Part shown: positions 1-13,348 of the stretch, piece after piece
How positions within the stretch are numbered: position 1 is the stretch's first letter
Layout: each line of letters begins with the position of its first letter
Assembly (NCBI RefSeq): GCF_035582795.1
Contig: NC_134373.1
Coordinates: forward strand, 33,078,501-33,142,500
Direction: 5' to 3'
From: Mycteria americana
Lineage: Eukaryota > Chordata > Aves > Ciconiiformes > Ciconiidae
DNA length: 64,000 nt
Notes under the pieces: generated by a model
What the model was told of the DNA's origin: nothing
The model's database searches: none
Seen by the model: only the letters and a program-made list of their open reading frames with translations
Made by a program: the position numbers and the translations under genes

Positions 1-225
1 CTTCCCCAACACTTTCCCCCTGAGCAAAGGCCAGCAGGGAAAGAGGGAAGAGTGGAGAGGATCCACAGCCTTCATCTGGGGACCTTTGTCTCCCCTGGGA
101 GAGGAACTCAGGGAAACGCGGGCAGGGGAACACGTCCCTGGCCGGGGGGGCTGCAGAGCTCCCTGGGAACGAGTTACTGCAACCTGTCCTCAGAAGGGGC
201 TGCCTGCGGGCTTTTTGCTCCTCAC

Positions 226-282
226 CTGGAGTTGCTGCTGATGTCGTCTCAGGTGGGGCAGTAGATGTTTTAGGGACATTTC
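226..282 (-). CDS. MUC13: Mucin mini-exon, array copy 1 from left (standard type)
   Basis: A 57-bp phase 1-1 exon. The acceptor is a pyrimidine-rich tract ending CCTTCCTCAG and the donor is CCAG|GTGAGG. It encodes the 19-residue repeat GNVPKTSTAPPETTSAATP, in which the first Gly codon is split across the junction. Eleven of the 19 residues are Thr, Ser or Pro, as expected for an O-glycosylated mucin domain. It is the most 3' array exon seen, and the gene continues off the left edge. Confidence 0.8.
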
Positions 283-1418
283 CTGAGGAAGGGAAAAGAA
301 GAGAGATGGTAGCAGTGATTAGTGTTGTGTGGAGGAAAAGTCCTGGGGAACACTGTGTGTGCAGGGTAACCTCTGAGCAGGTAAGCGGGGGACCTGCGTG
401 GGACTGAGCAGCCACAGCCCTGGGCAGCCTTGCCCTGCCTTGGGGCTCTCCCTGGCCGTGATGCCTGTGCAGTCTGACGCGTCCACGGCCCCTTCTCTCC
501 CACGTGCCAGGGCTCGAGCACGCGCCCCACACGCGCGCTGTATTGCCCCCAGCTCAGCTGCGCTCGCTGGCCACAGCCGGCCCAGCCACCGGCACACCTG
601 TGCCTCCCTGCTGGAAAGCTCCCTCCGCCTGCCCAAGGCAGCACCACACGGCCAGCAGCGGCTGCCAGAGCAGGTCGAGGGGTGTCATCAGCCTGCGTAC
701 AGCCACCACACCCCCCACTCCTCCATAGTGGCCGTCTCCCCACAAGCATTTGGAGGAACGTCGGAGGGAGCTGGTCTTTCCAGATGGTGGGCAGGCACGG
801 TGGGAAAGTGGGGTGCCAGCAGGAAGGATGCGCTCCTCCGAGCCCACCATGGAGGAAGAGCTGAGGGGGTGGCTTCCCCTCCTCAGGGTGGCCCCAGAAG
901 GAGCTTCAACCCACCGGCATGGGGCTCCTCAGCACCCCGCTGGGACGGGGCTTGCAGTGGCACGGAGGATGGATTCCTGGCTGGGACCGCTCCGTGGCCC
1001 CCACGACTCAGCCCCATGCCCCTGCGTGCCCCGGCTCCCTCCCTGCCCGTGCTCCAACGAGCCACGGGAACAACTCCCTGCAGGGCCCCGTCACCGGCTT
1101 GTCCTGGGCACCACGTCTGCAGGGATCCTCTTGCACCCGCGACTGGTGCGGGAGGCAAAGGCACCCAGCAGGACAAGAGCAGCCTCTTCAAATCTTCCCC
1201 AACACTTTCCCCCTGAGCAAAGGCCAGCAGGGAAAGAGGGAAGAGTGGAGAGGATCCACAGCCTTCATCTGGGGACCTTTGTCTCCCCTGGGAGAGGAAC
1301 TCAGGGAAACGCGGGCAGGGGAACACGTCCCTGGCCGGGGGGGCTGCAGAGCTCCCTGGGAACGAGTTACTGCAACCTGTCCTCAGAAGGGGCTGCCTGC
1401 GGGCTTTTTGCTCCTCAC

Positions 1419-1475
1419 CTGGAGTTGCTGCTGATGTCGTCTCAGGTGGGGCAGTAGATGTTTTAGGGACATTTC
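1419..1475 (-). CDS. MUC13: Mucin mini-exon, copy 2 (standard type)
   Basis: Identical in sequence and splice context to the standard copy: 57 bp, phase 1-1, repeat ending ETTSAATP. A CTAAT branch-point-like site lies about 40 nt upstream of the acceptor AG, within CACTAATCAC. Confidence 0.8.
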
Positions 1476-2611
1476 CTGAGGAAGGGAAAAGAAGAGAGAT
1501 GGTAGCAGTGATTAGTGTTGTGTGGAGGAAAAGTCCTGGGGAACACTGTGTGTGCAGGGTAACCTCTGAGCAGGTAAGCGGGGGACCTGCGTGGGACTGA
1601 GCAGCCACAGCCCTGGGCAGCCTTGCCCTGCCTTGGGGCTCTCCCTGGCCGTGATGCCTGTGCAGTCTGACGCGTCCACGGCCCCTTCTCTCCCACGTGC
1701 CAGGGCTCGAGCACGCGCCCCACACGCGCGCTGTATTGCCCCCAGCTCAGCTGCGCTCGCTGGCCACAGCCGGCCCAGCCACCGGCACACCTGTGCCTCC
1801 CTGCTGGAAAGCTCCCTCCGCCTGCCCAAGGCAGCACCACACGGCCAGCAGCGGCTGCCAGAGCAGGTCGAGGGGTGTCATCAGCCTGCGTACAGCCACC
1901 ACACCCCCCACTCCTCCATAGTGGCCGTCTCCCCACAAGCATTTGGAGGAACGTCGGAGGGAGCTGGTCTTTCCAGATGGTGGGCAGGCACGGTGGGAAA
2001 GTGGGGTGCCAGCAGGAAGGATGCGCTCCTCCGAGCCCACCATGGAGGAAGAGCTGAGGGGGTGGCTTCCCCTCCTCAGGGTGGCCCCAGAAGGAGCTTC
2101 AACCCACCGGCATGGGGCTCCTCAGCACCCCGCTGGGACGGGGCTTGCAGTGGCACGGAGGATGGATTCCTGGCTGGGACCGCTCCGTGGCCCCCACGAC
2201 TCAGCCCCATGCCCCTGGGTGCCCCGGCTCCCTCCCTGCCCGTGCTCCAACGAGCCACAGGAACAACTCCCTGCAGGGCCCCGTCACCGGCTTGTCCTGG
2301 GCACCACGTCTGCAGGGATCCTCTTGCACCCGCGACTGGTGCGGGAGGCAAAGGCACCCAGCAGGACAAGAGCAGCCTCTTCAAATCTTCCCCAACACTT
2401 TCCCCCTGAGCAAAGGCCAGCAGGGAAAGAGGGAAGAGTGGAGAGGATCCACAGCCTTCATCTGGGGACCTTTGTCTCCCCTGGGAGAGGAACTCAGGGA
2501 AACGCGGGCAGGGGAACACGTCCCTGGCCGGGGGGGCTGCAGAGCTCCCTGGGAACGAGTTACTGCAACCTGTCCTCAGAAGGGGCTGCCTGCGGGCTTT
2601 TTGCTCCTCAC

Positions 2612-2668
2612 CTGGAGTTGCTGCTGATGTCGTCTCAGGTGGGGCAGTAGATGTTTTAGGGACATTTC
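2612..2668 (-). CDS. MUC13: Mucin mini-exon, copy 3 (standard type)
   Basis: 57-bp phase 1-1 exon of the standard type (repeat ending ETTSAATP), with unchanged acceptor and donor. Confidence 0.8.
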
Positions 2669-3804
2669 CTGAGGAAGGGAAAAGAAGAGAGATGGTAGCA
2701 GTGATTAGTGTTGTGTGGAGGAAAAGTCCTGGGGAACACTGTGTGTGCAGGGTAACCTCTGAGCAGGTAAGCGGGGGACCTGCGTGGGACTGAGCAGCCA
2801 CAGCCCTGGGCAGCCTTGCCCTGCCTTGGGGCTCTCCCTGGCCGTGATGCCTGTGCAGTGTGACGCGTCCACGGCCCCTTCTCTCCCACGTGCCAGGGCT
2901 CGAGCACGCGCCCCACACGCGCGCTGTATTGCCCCCAGCTCAGCTGCGCTCGCTGGCCACAGCCGGCCCAGCCACCGGCACACCTGTGCCTCCCTGCTGG
3001 AAAGCTCCCTCCGCCTGCCCAAGGCAGCACCACACGGCCAGCAGCGGCTGCCAGAGCAGGTCGAGGGGTGTCATCAGCCTGCGTACAGCCACCACACCCC
3101 CCACTCCTCCATAGTGGCCGTCTCCCCACAAGCATTTGGAGGAACGTCGGAGGGAGCTGGTCTTTCCAGATGGTGGGCAGGCACGGTGGGAAAGTGGGGT
3201 GCCAGCAGGAAGGATGCGCTCCTCCGAGCCCACCATGGAGGAAGAGCTGAGGGGGTGGCTTCCCCTCCTCAGGGTGGCCCCAGAAGGAGCTTCAACCCAC
3301 CGGCATGGGGCTCCTCAGCACCCCGCTGGGACGGGGCTTGCAGTGGCACGGAGGATGGATTCCTGGCTGGGACCGCTCCGTGGCCCCCACGACTCAGCCC
3401 CATGCCCCTGGGTGCCCCGGCTCCCTCCCTGCCCGTGCTCCAACGAGCCACAGGAACAACTCCCTGCAGGGCCCCGTCACCGGCTTGTCCTGGGCACCAC
3501 GTCTGCAGGGATCCTCTTGCACCCGCGACTGGTGCGGGAGGCAAAGGCACCCAGCAGGACAAGAGCAGCCTCTTCAAATCTTCCCCAACACTTTCCCCCT
3601 GAGCAAAGGCCAGCAGGGAAAGAGGGAAGAGTGGAGAGGATCCACAGCCTTCATCTGGGGACCTTTGTCTCCCCTGGGAGAGGAACTCAGGGAAACGCGG
3701 GCAGGGGAACACGTCCCTGGCCGGGGGGGCTGCAGAGCTCCCTGGGAACGAGTTACTGCAACCTGTCCTCAGAAGGGGCTGCCTGCGGGCTTTTTGCTCC
3801 TCAC

Positions 3805-3861
3805 CTGGAGTTGCTGCTGATGTCGTCTCAGGTGGGGCAGTAGATGTTTTAGGGACATTTC
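3805..3861 (-). CDS. MUC13: Mucin mini-exon, copy 4 (standard type)
   Basis: 57-bp phase 1-1 exon of the standard type (repeat ending ETTSAATP), with unchanged acceptor and donor. Confidence 0.8.
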
Positions 3862-4997
3862 CTGAGGAAGGGAAAAGAAGAGAGATGGTAGCAGTGATTA
3901 GTGTTGTGTGGAGGAAAAGTCCTGGGGAACACTGTGTGTGCAGGGTAACCTCTGAGCAGGTAAGCGGGGGACCTGCGTGGGACTGAGCAGCCACAGCCCT
4001 GGGCAGCCTTGCCCTGCCTTGGGGCTCTCCCTGGCCGTGATGCCTGTGCAGTGTGACGCGTCCACGGCCCCTTCTCTCCCACGTGCCAGGGCTCGAGCAC
4101 GCGCCCCACACGCGCGCTGTATTGCCCCCAGCTCAGCTGCGCTCGCTGGCCACAGCCGGCCCAGCCACCGGCACACCTGTGCCTCCCTGCTGGAAAGCTC
4201 CCTCCGCCTGCCCAAGGCAGCACCACACGGCCAGCAGCGGCTGCCAGAGCAGGTCGAGGGGTGTCATCAGCCTGCGTACAGCCACCACACCCCCCACTCC
4301 TCCATAGTGGCCGTCTCCCCACAAGCATTTGGAGGAACGTCGGAGGGAGCTGGTCTTTCCAGATGGTGGGCAGGCACGGTGGGAAAGTGGGGTGCCAGCA
4401 GGAAGGATGCGCTCCTCCGAGCCCACCATGGAGGAAGAGCTGAGGGGGTGGCTTCCCCTCCTCAGGGTGACCCCAGAAGGAGCTTCAACCCACCGGCATG
4501 GGGCTCCCCAGCACCCCGCTGGGACGGGGCTTGCAGTGGCACGGAGGATGGATTCCTGGCTGGGACCGCTCCGTGGCCCCCACGACTCAGCCCCATGCCC
4601 CTGCGTGCCCCGGCTCCCTCCCTGCCCGTGCTCCAACGAGCCACGGGAACAACTCCCTGCAGGGCCCCGTCACCGGCTTGTCCTGGGCACCACGTCTGCA
4701 GGGATCCTCTTGCACCCGCGACTGGTGCGGGAGGCAAAGGCACCCAGCAGGACAAGAGCAGCCTCTTCAAATCTTCCCCAACACTTTCCCCCTGAGCAAA
4801 GGCCAGCAGGGAAAGAGGGAAGAGTGGAGAGGATCCACAGCCTTCATCTGGGGACCTTTGTCTCCCCTGGGAGAGGAACTCAGGGAAACGCGGGCAGGGG
4901 AACACGTCCCTGGCCGGGGGGGCTGCAGAGCTCCCTGGGAACGAGTTACTGCAACCTGTCCTCAGAAGGGGCTGCCTGCGGGCTTTTTGCTCCTCAC

Positions 4998-5054
4998 CTG
5001 GAGTTGCTGGTGTTCTCGTCACAGGTGGGGCAGTAGATGTTTTAGGGACATTTC
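4998..5054 (-). CDS. MUC13: Mucin mini-exon, copy 5 (variant VTRTPATP)
   Basis: 57-bp phase 1-1 exon with splice sites identical to the other copies but a different peptide, GNVPKTSTAPPVTRTPATP. Four base changes relative to the standard exon change four residues (E to V, T to R, S to T, A to P). The surrounding intron is almost unchanged. Confidence 0.8.
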
Positions 5055-6190
5055 CTGAGGAAGGGAAAAGAAGAGAGATGGTAGCAGTGATTAGTGTTGT
5101 GTGGAGGAAAAGTCCTGGGGAACACTGTGTGTGCAGGGTAACCTCTGAGCAGGTAAGCGGGGGACCTGCGTGGGACTGAGCAGCCACAGCCCTGGGCAGC
5201 CTTGCCCTGCCTTGGGGCTCTCCCTGGCCGTGATGCCTGTGCAGTGTGACGCGTCCACGGCCCCTTCTCTCCCACGTGCCAGGGCTCGAGCACGCGCCCC
5301 ACACGCGCGCTGTATTGCCCCCAGCTCAGCTGCGCTCGCTGGCCACAGCCGGCCCAGCCACCGGCACACCTGTGCCTCCCTGCTGGAAAGCTCCCTCCGC
5401 CTGCCCAAGGCAGCACCACACGGCCAGCAGCGGCTGCCAGAGCAGGTCGAGGGGTGTCATCAGCCTGCGTACAGCCACCACACCCCCCACTCCTCCATAG
5501 TGGCCGTCTCCCCACAAGCATTTGGAGGAACGTCGGAGGGAGCTGGTCTTTCCAGATGGTGGGCAGGCACGGTGGGAAAGTGGGGTGCCAGCAGGAAGGA
5601 TGCGCTCCTCCGAGCCCACCATGGAGGAAGAGCTGAGGGGGTGGCTTCCCCTCCTCAGGGTGACCCCAGAAGGAGCTTCAACCCACCGGCATGGGGCTCC
5701 CCAGCACCCCGCTGGGACGGGGCTTGCAGTGGCACGGAGGATGGATTCCTGGCTGGGACCGCTCCGTGGCCCCCACGACTCAGCCCCATGCCCCTGCGTG
5801 CCCCGGCTCCCTCCCTGCCCGTGCTCCAACGAGCCACGGGAACAACTCCCTGCAGGGCCCCGTCACCGGCTTGTCCTGGGCACCACGTCTGCAGGGATCC
5901 TCTTGCACCCGCGACTGGTGCGGGAGGCAAAGGCACCCAGCAGGACAAGAGCAGCCTCTTCAAATCTTCCCCAACACTTTCCCCCTGAGCAAAGGCCAGC
6001 AGGGAAAGAGGGAAGAGTGGAGAGGATCCACAGCCTTCATCTGGGGACCTTTGTCTCCCCTGGGAGAGGAACTCAGGGAAACGCGGGCAGGGGAACACGT
6101 CCCTGGCCGGGGGGGCTGCAGAGCTCCCTGGGAACGAGTTACTGCAACCTGTCCTCAGAAGGGGCTGCCTGCGGGCTTTTTGCTCCTCAC

Positions 6191-6247
6191 CTGGAGTTGC
6201 TGCTGATGTCGTCTCAGGTGGGGCAGTAGATGTTTTAGGGACATTTC
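6191..6247 (-). CDS. MUC13: Mucin mini-exon, copy 6 (standard type)
   Basis: 57-bp phase 1-1 exon of the standard type, with intact acceptor and donor. Confidence 0.8.
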
Positions 6248-7383
6248 CTGAGGAAGGGAAAAGAAGAGAGATGGTAGCAGTGATTAGTGTTGTGTGGAGG
6301 AAAAGTCCTGGGGAACACTGTGTGTGCAGGGTAACCTCTGAGCAGGTAAGCGGGGGACCTGCGTGGGACTGAGCAGCCACAGCCCTGGGCAGCCTTGCCC
6401 TGCCTTGGGGCTCTCCCTGGCCGTGATGCCTGTGCAGTCTGACGCGTCCACGGCCCCTTCTCTCCCACGTGCCAGGGCTCGAGCACGCGCCCCACACGCG
6501 CGCTGTATTGCCCCCAGCTCAGCTGCGCTCGCTGGCCACAGCCGGCCCAGCCACCGGCACACCTGTGCCTCCCTGCTGGAAAGCTCCCTCCGCCTGCCCA
6601 AGGCAGCACCACACGGCCAGCAGCGGCTGCCAGAGCAGGTCGAGGGGTGTCATCAGCCTGCGTACAGCCACCACACCCCCCACTCCTCCATAGTGGCCGT
6701 CTCCCCACAAGCATTTGGAGGAACGTCGGAGGGAGCTGGTCTTTCCAGATGGTGGGCAGGCACGGTGGGAAAGTGGGGTGCCAGCAGGAAGGATGCGCTC
6801 CTCCGAGCCCACCATGGAGGAAGAGCTGAGGGGGTGGCTTCCCCTCCTCAGGGTGGCCCCAGAAGGAGCTTCAACCCACCGGCATGGGGCTCCTCAGCAC
6901 CCCGCTGGGACGGGGCTTGCAGTGGCACGGAGGATGGATTCCTGGCTGGGACCGCTCCGTGGCCCCCACGACTCAGCCCCATGCCCCTGCGTGCCCCGGC
7001 TCCCTCCCTGCCCGTGCTCCAACGAGCCACGGGAACAACTCCCTGCAGGGCCCCGTCACCGGCTTGTCCTGGGCACCACGTCTGCAGGGATCCTCTTGCA
7101 CCCGCGACTGGTGCGGGAGGCAAAGGCACCCAGCAGGACAAGAGCAGCCTCTTCAAATCTTCCCCAACACTTTCCCCCTGAGCAAAGGCCAGCAGGGAAA
7201 GAGGGAAGAGTGGAGAGGATCCACAGCCTTCATCTGGGGACCTTTGTCTCCCCTGGGAGAGGAACTCAGGGAAACGCGGGCAGGGGAACACGTCCCTGGC
7301 CGGGGGGGCTGCAGAGCTCCCTGGGAACGAGTTACTGCAACCTGTCCTCAGAAGGGGCTGCCTGCGGGCTTTTTGCTCCTCAC

Positions 7384-7440
7384 CTGGAGTTGCTGCTGAT
7401 GTCGTCTCAGGTGGGGCAGTAGATGTTTTAGGGACATTTC
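7384..7440 (-). CDS. MUC13: Mucin mini-exon, copy 7 (standard type)
   Basis: 57-bp phase 1-1 exon of the standard type, with intact acceptor and donor. Confidence 0.8.
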
Positions 7441-8576
7441 CTGAGGAAGGGAAAAGAAGAGAGATGGTAGCAGTGATTAGTGTTGTGTGGAGGAAAAGTC
7501 CTGGGGAACACTGTGTGTGCAGGGTAACCTCTGAGCAGGTAAGCGGGGGACCTGCGTGGGACTGAGCAGCCACAGCCCTGGGCAGCCTTGCCCTGCCTTG
7601 GGGCTCTCCCTGGCCGTGATGCCTGTGCAGTGTGACGCGTCCACGGCCCCTTCTCTCCCACGTGCCAGGGCTCGAGCACGCGCCCCACACGCGCGCTGTA
7701 TTGCCCCCAGCTCAGCTGCGCTCGCTGGCCACAGCCGGCCCAGCCACCGGCACACCTGTGCCTCCCTGCTGGAAAGCTCCCTCCGCCTGCCCAAGGCAGC
7801 ACCACACGGCCAGCAGCGGCTGCCAGAGCAGGTCGAGGGGTGTCATCAGCCTGCGTACAGCCACCACACCCCCCACTCCTCCATAGTGGCCGTCTCCCCA
7901 CAAGCATTTGGAGGAACGTCGGAGGGAGCTGGTCTTTCCAGATGGTGGGCAGGCACGGTGGGAAAGTGGGGTGCCAGCAGGAAGGATGCGCTCCTCCGAG
8001 CCCACCATGGAGGAAGAGCTGAGGGGGTGGCTTCCCCTCCTCAGGGTGGCCCCAGAAGGAGCTTCAACCCACCGGCATGGGGCTCCTCAGCACCCCGCTG
8101 GGACGGGGCTTGCAGTGGCACGGAGGATGGATTCCTGGCTGGGACCGCTCCGTGGCCCCCACGACTCAGCCCCATGCCCCTGGGTGCCCCGGCTCCCTCC
8201 CTGCCCGTGCTCCAACGAGCCACAGGAACAACTCCCTGCAGGGCCCCGTCACCGGCTTGTCCTGGGCACCACGTCTGCAGGGATCCTCTTGCACCCGCGA
8301 CTGGTGCGGGAGGCAAAGGCACCCAGCAGGACAAGAGCAGCCTCTTCAAATCTTCCCCAACACTTTCCCCCTGAGCAAAGGCCAGCAGGGAAAGAGGGAA
8401 GAGTGGAGAGGATCCACAGCCTTCATCTGGGGACCTTTGTCTCCCCTGGGAGAGGAACTCAGGGAAACGCGGGCAGGGGAACACGTCCCTGGCCGGGGGG
8501 GCTGCAGAGCTCCCTGGGAACGAGTTACTGCAACCTGTCCTCAGAAGGGGCTGCCTGCGGGCTTTTTGCTCCTCAC

Positions 8577-8633
8577 CTGGAGTTGCTGCTGATGTCGTCT
8601 CAGGTGGGGCAGTAGATGTTTTAGGGACATTTC
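8577..8633 (-). CDS. MUC13: Mucin mini-exon, copy 8 (standard type)
   Basis: 57-bp phase 1-1 exon of the standard type, with intact acceptor and donor. Confidence 0.8.
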
Positions 8634-9769
8634 CTGAGGAAGGGAAAAGAAGAGAGATGGTAGCAGTGATTAGTGTTGTGTGGAGGAAAAGTCCTGGGGA
8701 ACACTGTGTGTGCAGGGTAACCTCTGAGCAGGTAAGCGGGGGACCTGCGTGGGACTGAGCAGCCACAGCCCTGGGCAGCCTTGCCCTGCCTTGGGGCTCT
8801 CCCTGGCCGTGATGCCTGTGCAGTCTGACGCGTCCACGGCCCCTTCTCTCCCACGTGCCAGGGCTCGAGCACGCGCCCCACACGCGCGCTCTATTGCCCC
8901 CAGCTCAGCTGCGCTCGCTGGCCACAGCCGGCCCAGCCACCGGCACACCTGTGCCTCCCTGCTGGAAAGCTCCCTCCGCCTGCCCAAGGCAGCACCACAC
9001 GGCCAGCAGCGGCTGCCAGAGCAGGTCGAGGGGTGTCATCAGCCTGCGTACAGCCACCACACCCCCCACTCCTCCATAGTGGCCGTCTCCCCACAAGCAT
9101 TTGGAGGAACGTCGGAGGGAGCTGGTCTTTCCAGATGGTGGGCAGGCACGGTGGGAAAGTGGGGTGCCAGCAGGAAGGATGCGCTCCTCCGAGCCCACCA
9201 TGGAGGAAGAGCTGAGGGGGTGGCTTCCCCTCCTCAGGGTGACCCCAGAAGGAGCTTCAACCCACCGGCATGGGGCTCCCCAGCACCCCGCTGGGACGGG
9301 GCTTGCAGTGGCACGGAGGATGGATTCCTGGCTGGGACCGCTCCGTGGCCCCCACGACTCAGCCCCATGCCCCTGCGTGCCCCGGCTCCCTCCCTGCCCG
9401 TGCTCCAACGAGCCACAGGAACAACTCCCTGCAGGGCCCCGTCACCGGCTTGTCCTGGGCACCACGTCTGCAGGGATCCTCTTGCACCCGCGACTGGTGC
9501 GGGAGGCAAAGGCACCCAGCAGGACAAGAGCAGCCTCTTCAAATCTTCCCCAACACTTTCCCCCTGAGCAAAGGCCAGCAGGGAAAGAGGGAAGAGTGGA
9601 GAGGATCCACAGCCTTCATCTGGGGACCTTTGTCTCCCCTGGGAGAGGAACTCAGGGAAACGCGGGCAGGGGAACACGTCCCTGGCCGGGGGGGCTGCAG
9701 AGCTCCCTGGGAACGAGTTACTGCAACCTGTCCTCAGAAGGGGCTGCCTGCGGGCTTTTTGCTCCTCAC

Positions 9770-9826
9770 CTGGAGTTGCTGCTGATGTCGTCTCAGGTGG
9801 GGCAGTAGATGTTTTAGGGACATTTC
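9770..9826 (-). CDS. MUC13: Mucin mini-exon, copy 9 (standard type)
   Basis: 57-bp phase 1-1 exon of the standard type, with intact acceptor and donor. Confidence 0.8.
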
Positions 9827-10962
9827 CTGAGGAAGGGAAAAGAAGAGAGATGGTAGCAGTGATTAGTGTTGTGTGGAGGAAAAGTCCTGGGGAACACTGT
9901 GTGTGCAGGGTAACCTCTGAGCAGGTAAGCGGGGGACCTGCGTGGGACTGAGCAGCCACAGCCCTGGGCAGCCTTGCCCTGCCTTGGGGCTCTCCCTGGC
10001 CGTGATGCCTGTGCAGTGTGACGCGTCCACGGCCCCTTCTCTCCCACGTGCCAGGGCTCGAGCACGCGCCCCACACGCGCGCTGTATTGCCCCCAGCTCA
10101 GCTGCGCTCGCTGGCCACAGCCGGCCCAGCCACCGGCACACCTGTGCCTCCCTGCTGGAAAGCTCCCTCCGCCTGCCCAAGGCAGCACCACACGGCCAGC
10201 AGTGGCTGCCAGAGCAGGTCGAGGGGTGTCATCAGCCTGCGTACAGCCACCACACCCCCCACTCCTCCATAGTGGCCGTCTCCCCACAAGCATTTGGAGG
10301 AACGTCGGAGGGAGCTGGTCTTTCCAGATGGTGGGCAGGCACGGTGGGAAAGTGGGGTGCCAGCAGGAAGGATGCGCTCCTCCGAGCCCACCATGGAGGA
10401 AGAGCTGAGGGGGTGGCTTCCCCTCCTCAGGGTGACCCCAGAAGGAGCTTCAACCCACCGGCATGGGGCTCCTCAGCACCCCGCTGGGACGGGGCTTGCA
10501 GTGGCACGGAGGATGGATTCCTGGCTGGGACCGCTCCGTGGCCCCCACGACTCAGCCCCATGCCCCTGCGTGCCCCGGCTCCCTCCCTGCCCGTGCTCCA
10601 ACGAGCCACAGGAACAACTCCCTGCAGGGCCCCGTCACCGGCTTGTCCTGGGCACCACGTCTGCAGGGATCCTCTTGCACCCGCGACTGGTGCGGGAGGC
10701 AAAGGCACCCAGCAGGACAAGAGCAGCCTCTTCAAATCTTCCCCAACACTTTCCCCCTGAGCAAAGGCCAGCAGGGAAAGAGGGAAGAGTGGAGAGGATC
10801 CACAGCCTTCATCTGGGGACCTTTGTCTCCCCTGGGAGAGGAACTCAGGGAAACGCGGGCAGGGGAACACGTCCCTGGCCGGGGGGGCTGCAGAGCTCCC
10901 TGGGAACGAGTTACTGCAACCTGTCCTCAGAAGGGGCTGCCTGCGGGCTTTTTGCTCCTCAC

Positions 10963-11019
10963 CTGGAGTTGCTGCTGATGTCGTCTCAGGTGGGGCAGTA
11001 GATGTTTTAGGGACATTTC
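10963..11019 (-). CDS. MUC13: Mucin mini-exon, copy 10 (standard type)
   Basis: 57-bp phase 1-1 exon of the standard type, with intact acceptor and donor. Confidence 0.8.
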
Positions 11020-12155
11020 CTGAGGAAGGGAAAAGAAGAGAGATGGTAGCAGTGATTAGTGTTGTGTGGAGGAAAAGTCCTGGGGAACACTGTGTGTGCA
11101 GGGTAACCTCTGAGCAGGTAAGCGGGGGACCTGCGTGGGACTGAGCAGCCACAGCCCTGGGCAGCCTTGCCCTGCCTTGGGGCTCTCCCTGGCCGTGATG
11201 CCTGTGCAGTGTGACGCGTCCACGGCCCCTTCTCTCCCACGTGCCAGGGCTCGAGCACGCGCCCCACACGCGCGCTGTATTGCCCCCAGCTCAGCTGCGC
11301 TCGCTGGCCACAGCCGGCCCAGCCACCGGCACACCTGTGCCTCCCTGCTGGAAAGCTCCCTCCGCCTGCCCAAGGCAGCACCACACGGCCAGCAGCGGCT
11401 GCCAGAGCAGGTCGAGGGGTGTCATCAGCCTGCGTACAGCCACCACACCCCCCACTCCTCCATAGTGGCCGTCTCCCCACAAGCATTTGGAGGAACGTCG
11501 GAGGGAGCTGGTCTTTCCAGATGGTGGGCAGGCACGGTGGGAAAGTGGGGTGCCAGCAGGAAGGATGCGCTCCTCCGAGCCCACCATGGAGGAAGAGCTG
11601 AGGGGGTGGCTTCCCCTCCTCAGGGTGGCCCCAGAAGGAGCTTCAACCCACCGGCATGGGGCTCCTCAGCACCCCGCTGGGACGGGGCTTGCAGTGGCAC
11701 GGAGGATGGATTCCTGGCTGGGACCGCTCCGTGGCCCCCACGACTCAGCCCCATGCCCCTGCGTGCCCCGGCTCCCTCCCTGCCCGTGCTCCAACGAGCC
11801 ACGGGAACAACTCCCTGCAGGGCCCCGTCACCGGCTTGTCCTGGGCACCACGTCTGCAGGGATCCCCTTGCACCCGCGACTGGTGCGGGAGGCAAAGGCA
11901 CCCAGCAGGACAAGAGCAGCCTCTTCAAATCTTCCCCAACACTTTCCCCCTGAGCAAAGGCCAGCAGGGAAAGAGGGAAGAGTGGAGAGGACCCACAGCC
12001 TTCATCTGGGGACCTTTGTCTCCCCTGGGAGAGGAACTCAGGGAAACGCGGGCAGGGGAACACGTCCCTGGCCGGGGGGGCTGCAGAGCTGCCTGGGAAC
12101 GAGTTACTGCAACCTGTCCTCAGAAGGGGCTGCCTGCGGGCTTTTTGCTCCTCAC

Positions 12156-12212
12156 CTGGAGTTGCTGGTGTTCTCGTCACAGCTGCGGCAGTAGATGTTT
12201 TAGGGACATTTC
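12156..12212 (-). CDS. MUC13: Mucin mini-exon, copy 11 (variant AAAVTRTPATP)
   Basis: 57-bp phase 1-1 exon encoding GNVPKTSTAAAVTRTPATP. It shares the VTRTPATP end with copy 5, seven kilobases away, and also changes the PP pair to AA. All differences from the standard exon alter the protein, and the splice sites are unchanged. Confidence 0.8.
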
Positions 12213-13348
12213 CTGAGGAAGGGAAAAGAAGAGAGATGGTAGCAGTGATTAGTGTTGTGTGGAGGAAAAGTCCTGGGGAACACTGTGTGTGCAGGGTAAC
12301 CTCTGAGCAGGTAAGCGGGGGACCTGCGTGGGACTGAGCAGCCACAGCCCTGGGCAGCCTTGCCCTGCCTTGGGGCTCTCCCTGGCCGTGATGCCTGTGC
12401 AGTCTGACGCGTCCACGACCCCTTCTCTCCCACGTGCCAGGGCTCGAGCACGCGCCCCACACGCGCGCTGTATTGCCCCCAGCTCAGCTGCGCTCGCTGG
12501 CCACAGCCGGCCCAGCCACCGGCACACCTGTGCCTCCCTGCTGGAAAGCTCCCTCCGCCTGCCCAAGGCAGCACCACACGGCCAGCAGCGGCTGCCAGAG
12601 CAGGTCGAGGGGTGTCATCAGCCTGCGTACAGCCACCACACCCCCCACTCCTCCATAGTGGCCGTCTCCCCACAAGCATTTGGAGGAACGTCGGAGGGAG
12701 CTGGTCTTTCCAGATGGTGGGCAGGCACGGTGGGAAAGTGGGGTGCCAGCAGGAAGGATGCGCTCCTCCGAGCCCACCATGGAGGAAGAGCTGAGGGGGT
12801 GGCTTCCCCTCCTCAGGGTGACCCCAGAAGGAGCTTCAACCCACCGGCATGGGGCTCCCCAGCACCCCGCTGGGACGGGGCTTGCAGTGGCACGGAGGAT
12901 GGATTCCTGGCTGGGACCGCTCCGTGGCCCCCACGACTCAGCCCCATGCCCCTGCGTGCCCCGGCTCCCTCCCTGCCCGTGCTCCAACGAGCCACAGGAA
13001 CAACTCCCTGCAGGGCCCCGTCACCGGCTTGTCCTGGGCACCACGTCTGCAGGGATCCTCTTGCACCCGCGACTGGTGCGGGAGGCAAAGGCACCCAGCA
13101 GGACAAGAGCAGCCTCTTCAAATCTTCCCCAACACTTTCCCCCTGAGCAAAGGCCAGCAGGGAAAGAGGGAAGAGTGGAGAGGACCCACAGCCTTCATCT
13201 GGGGACCTTTGTCTCCCCTGGGAGAGGAACTCAGGGAAACGCGGGCAGGGGAACACGTCCCTGGCCGGGGGGGCTGCAGAGCTCCCTGGGAACGAGTTAC
13301 TGCAACCTGTCCTCAGAAGGGGCTGCCTGCGGGCTTTTTGCTCCTCAC

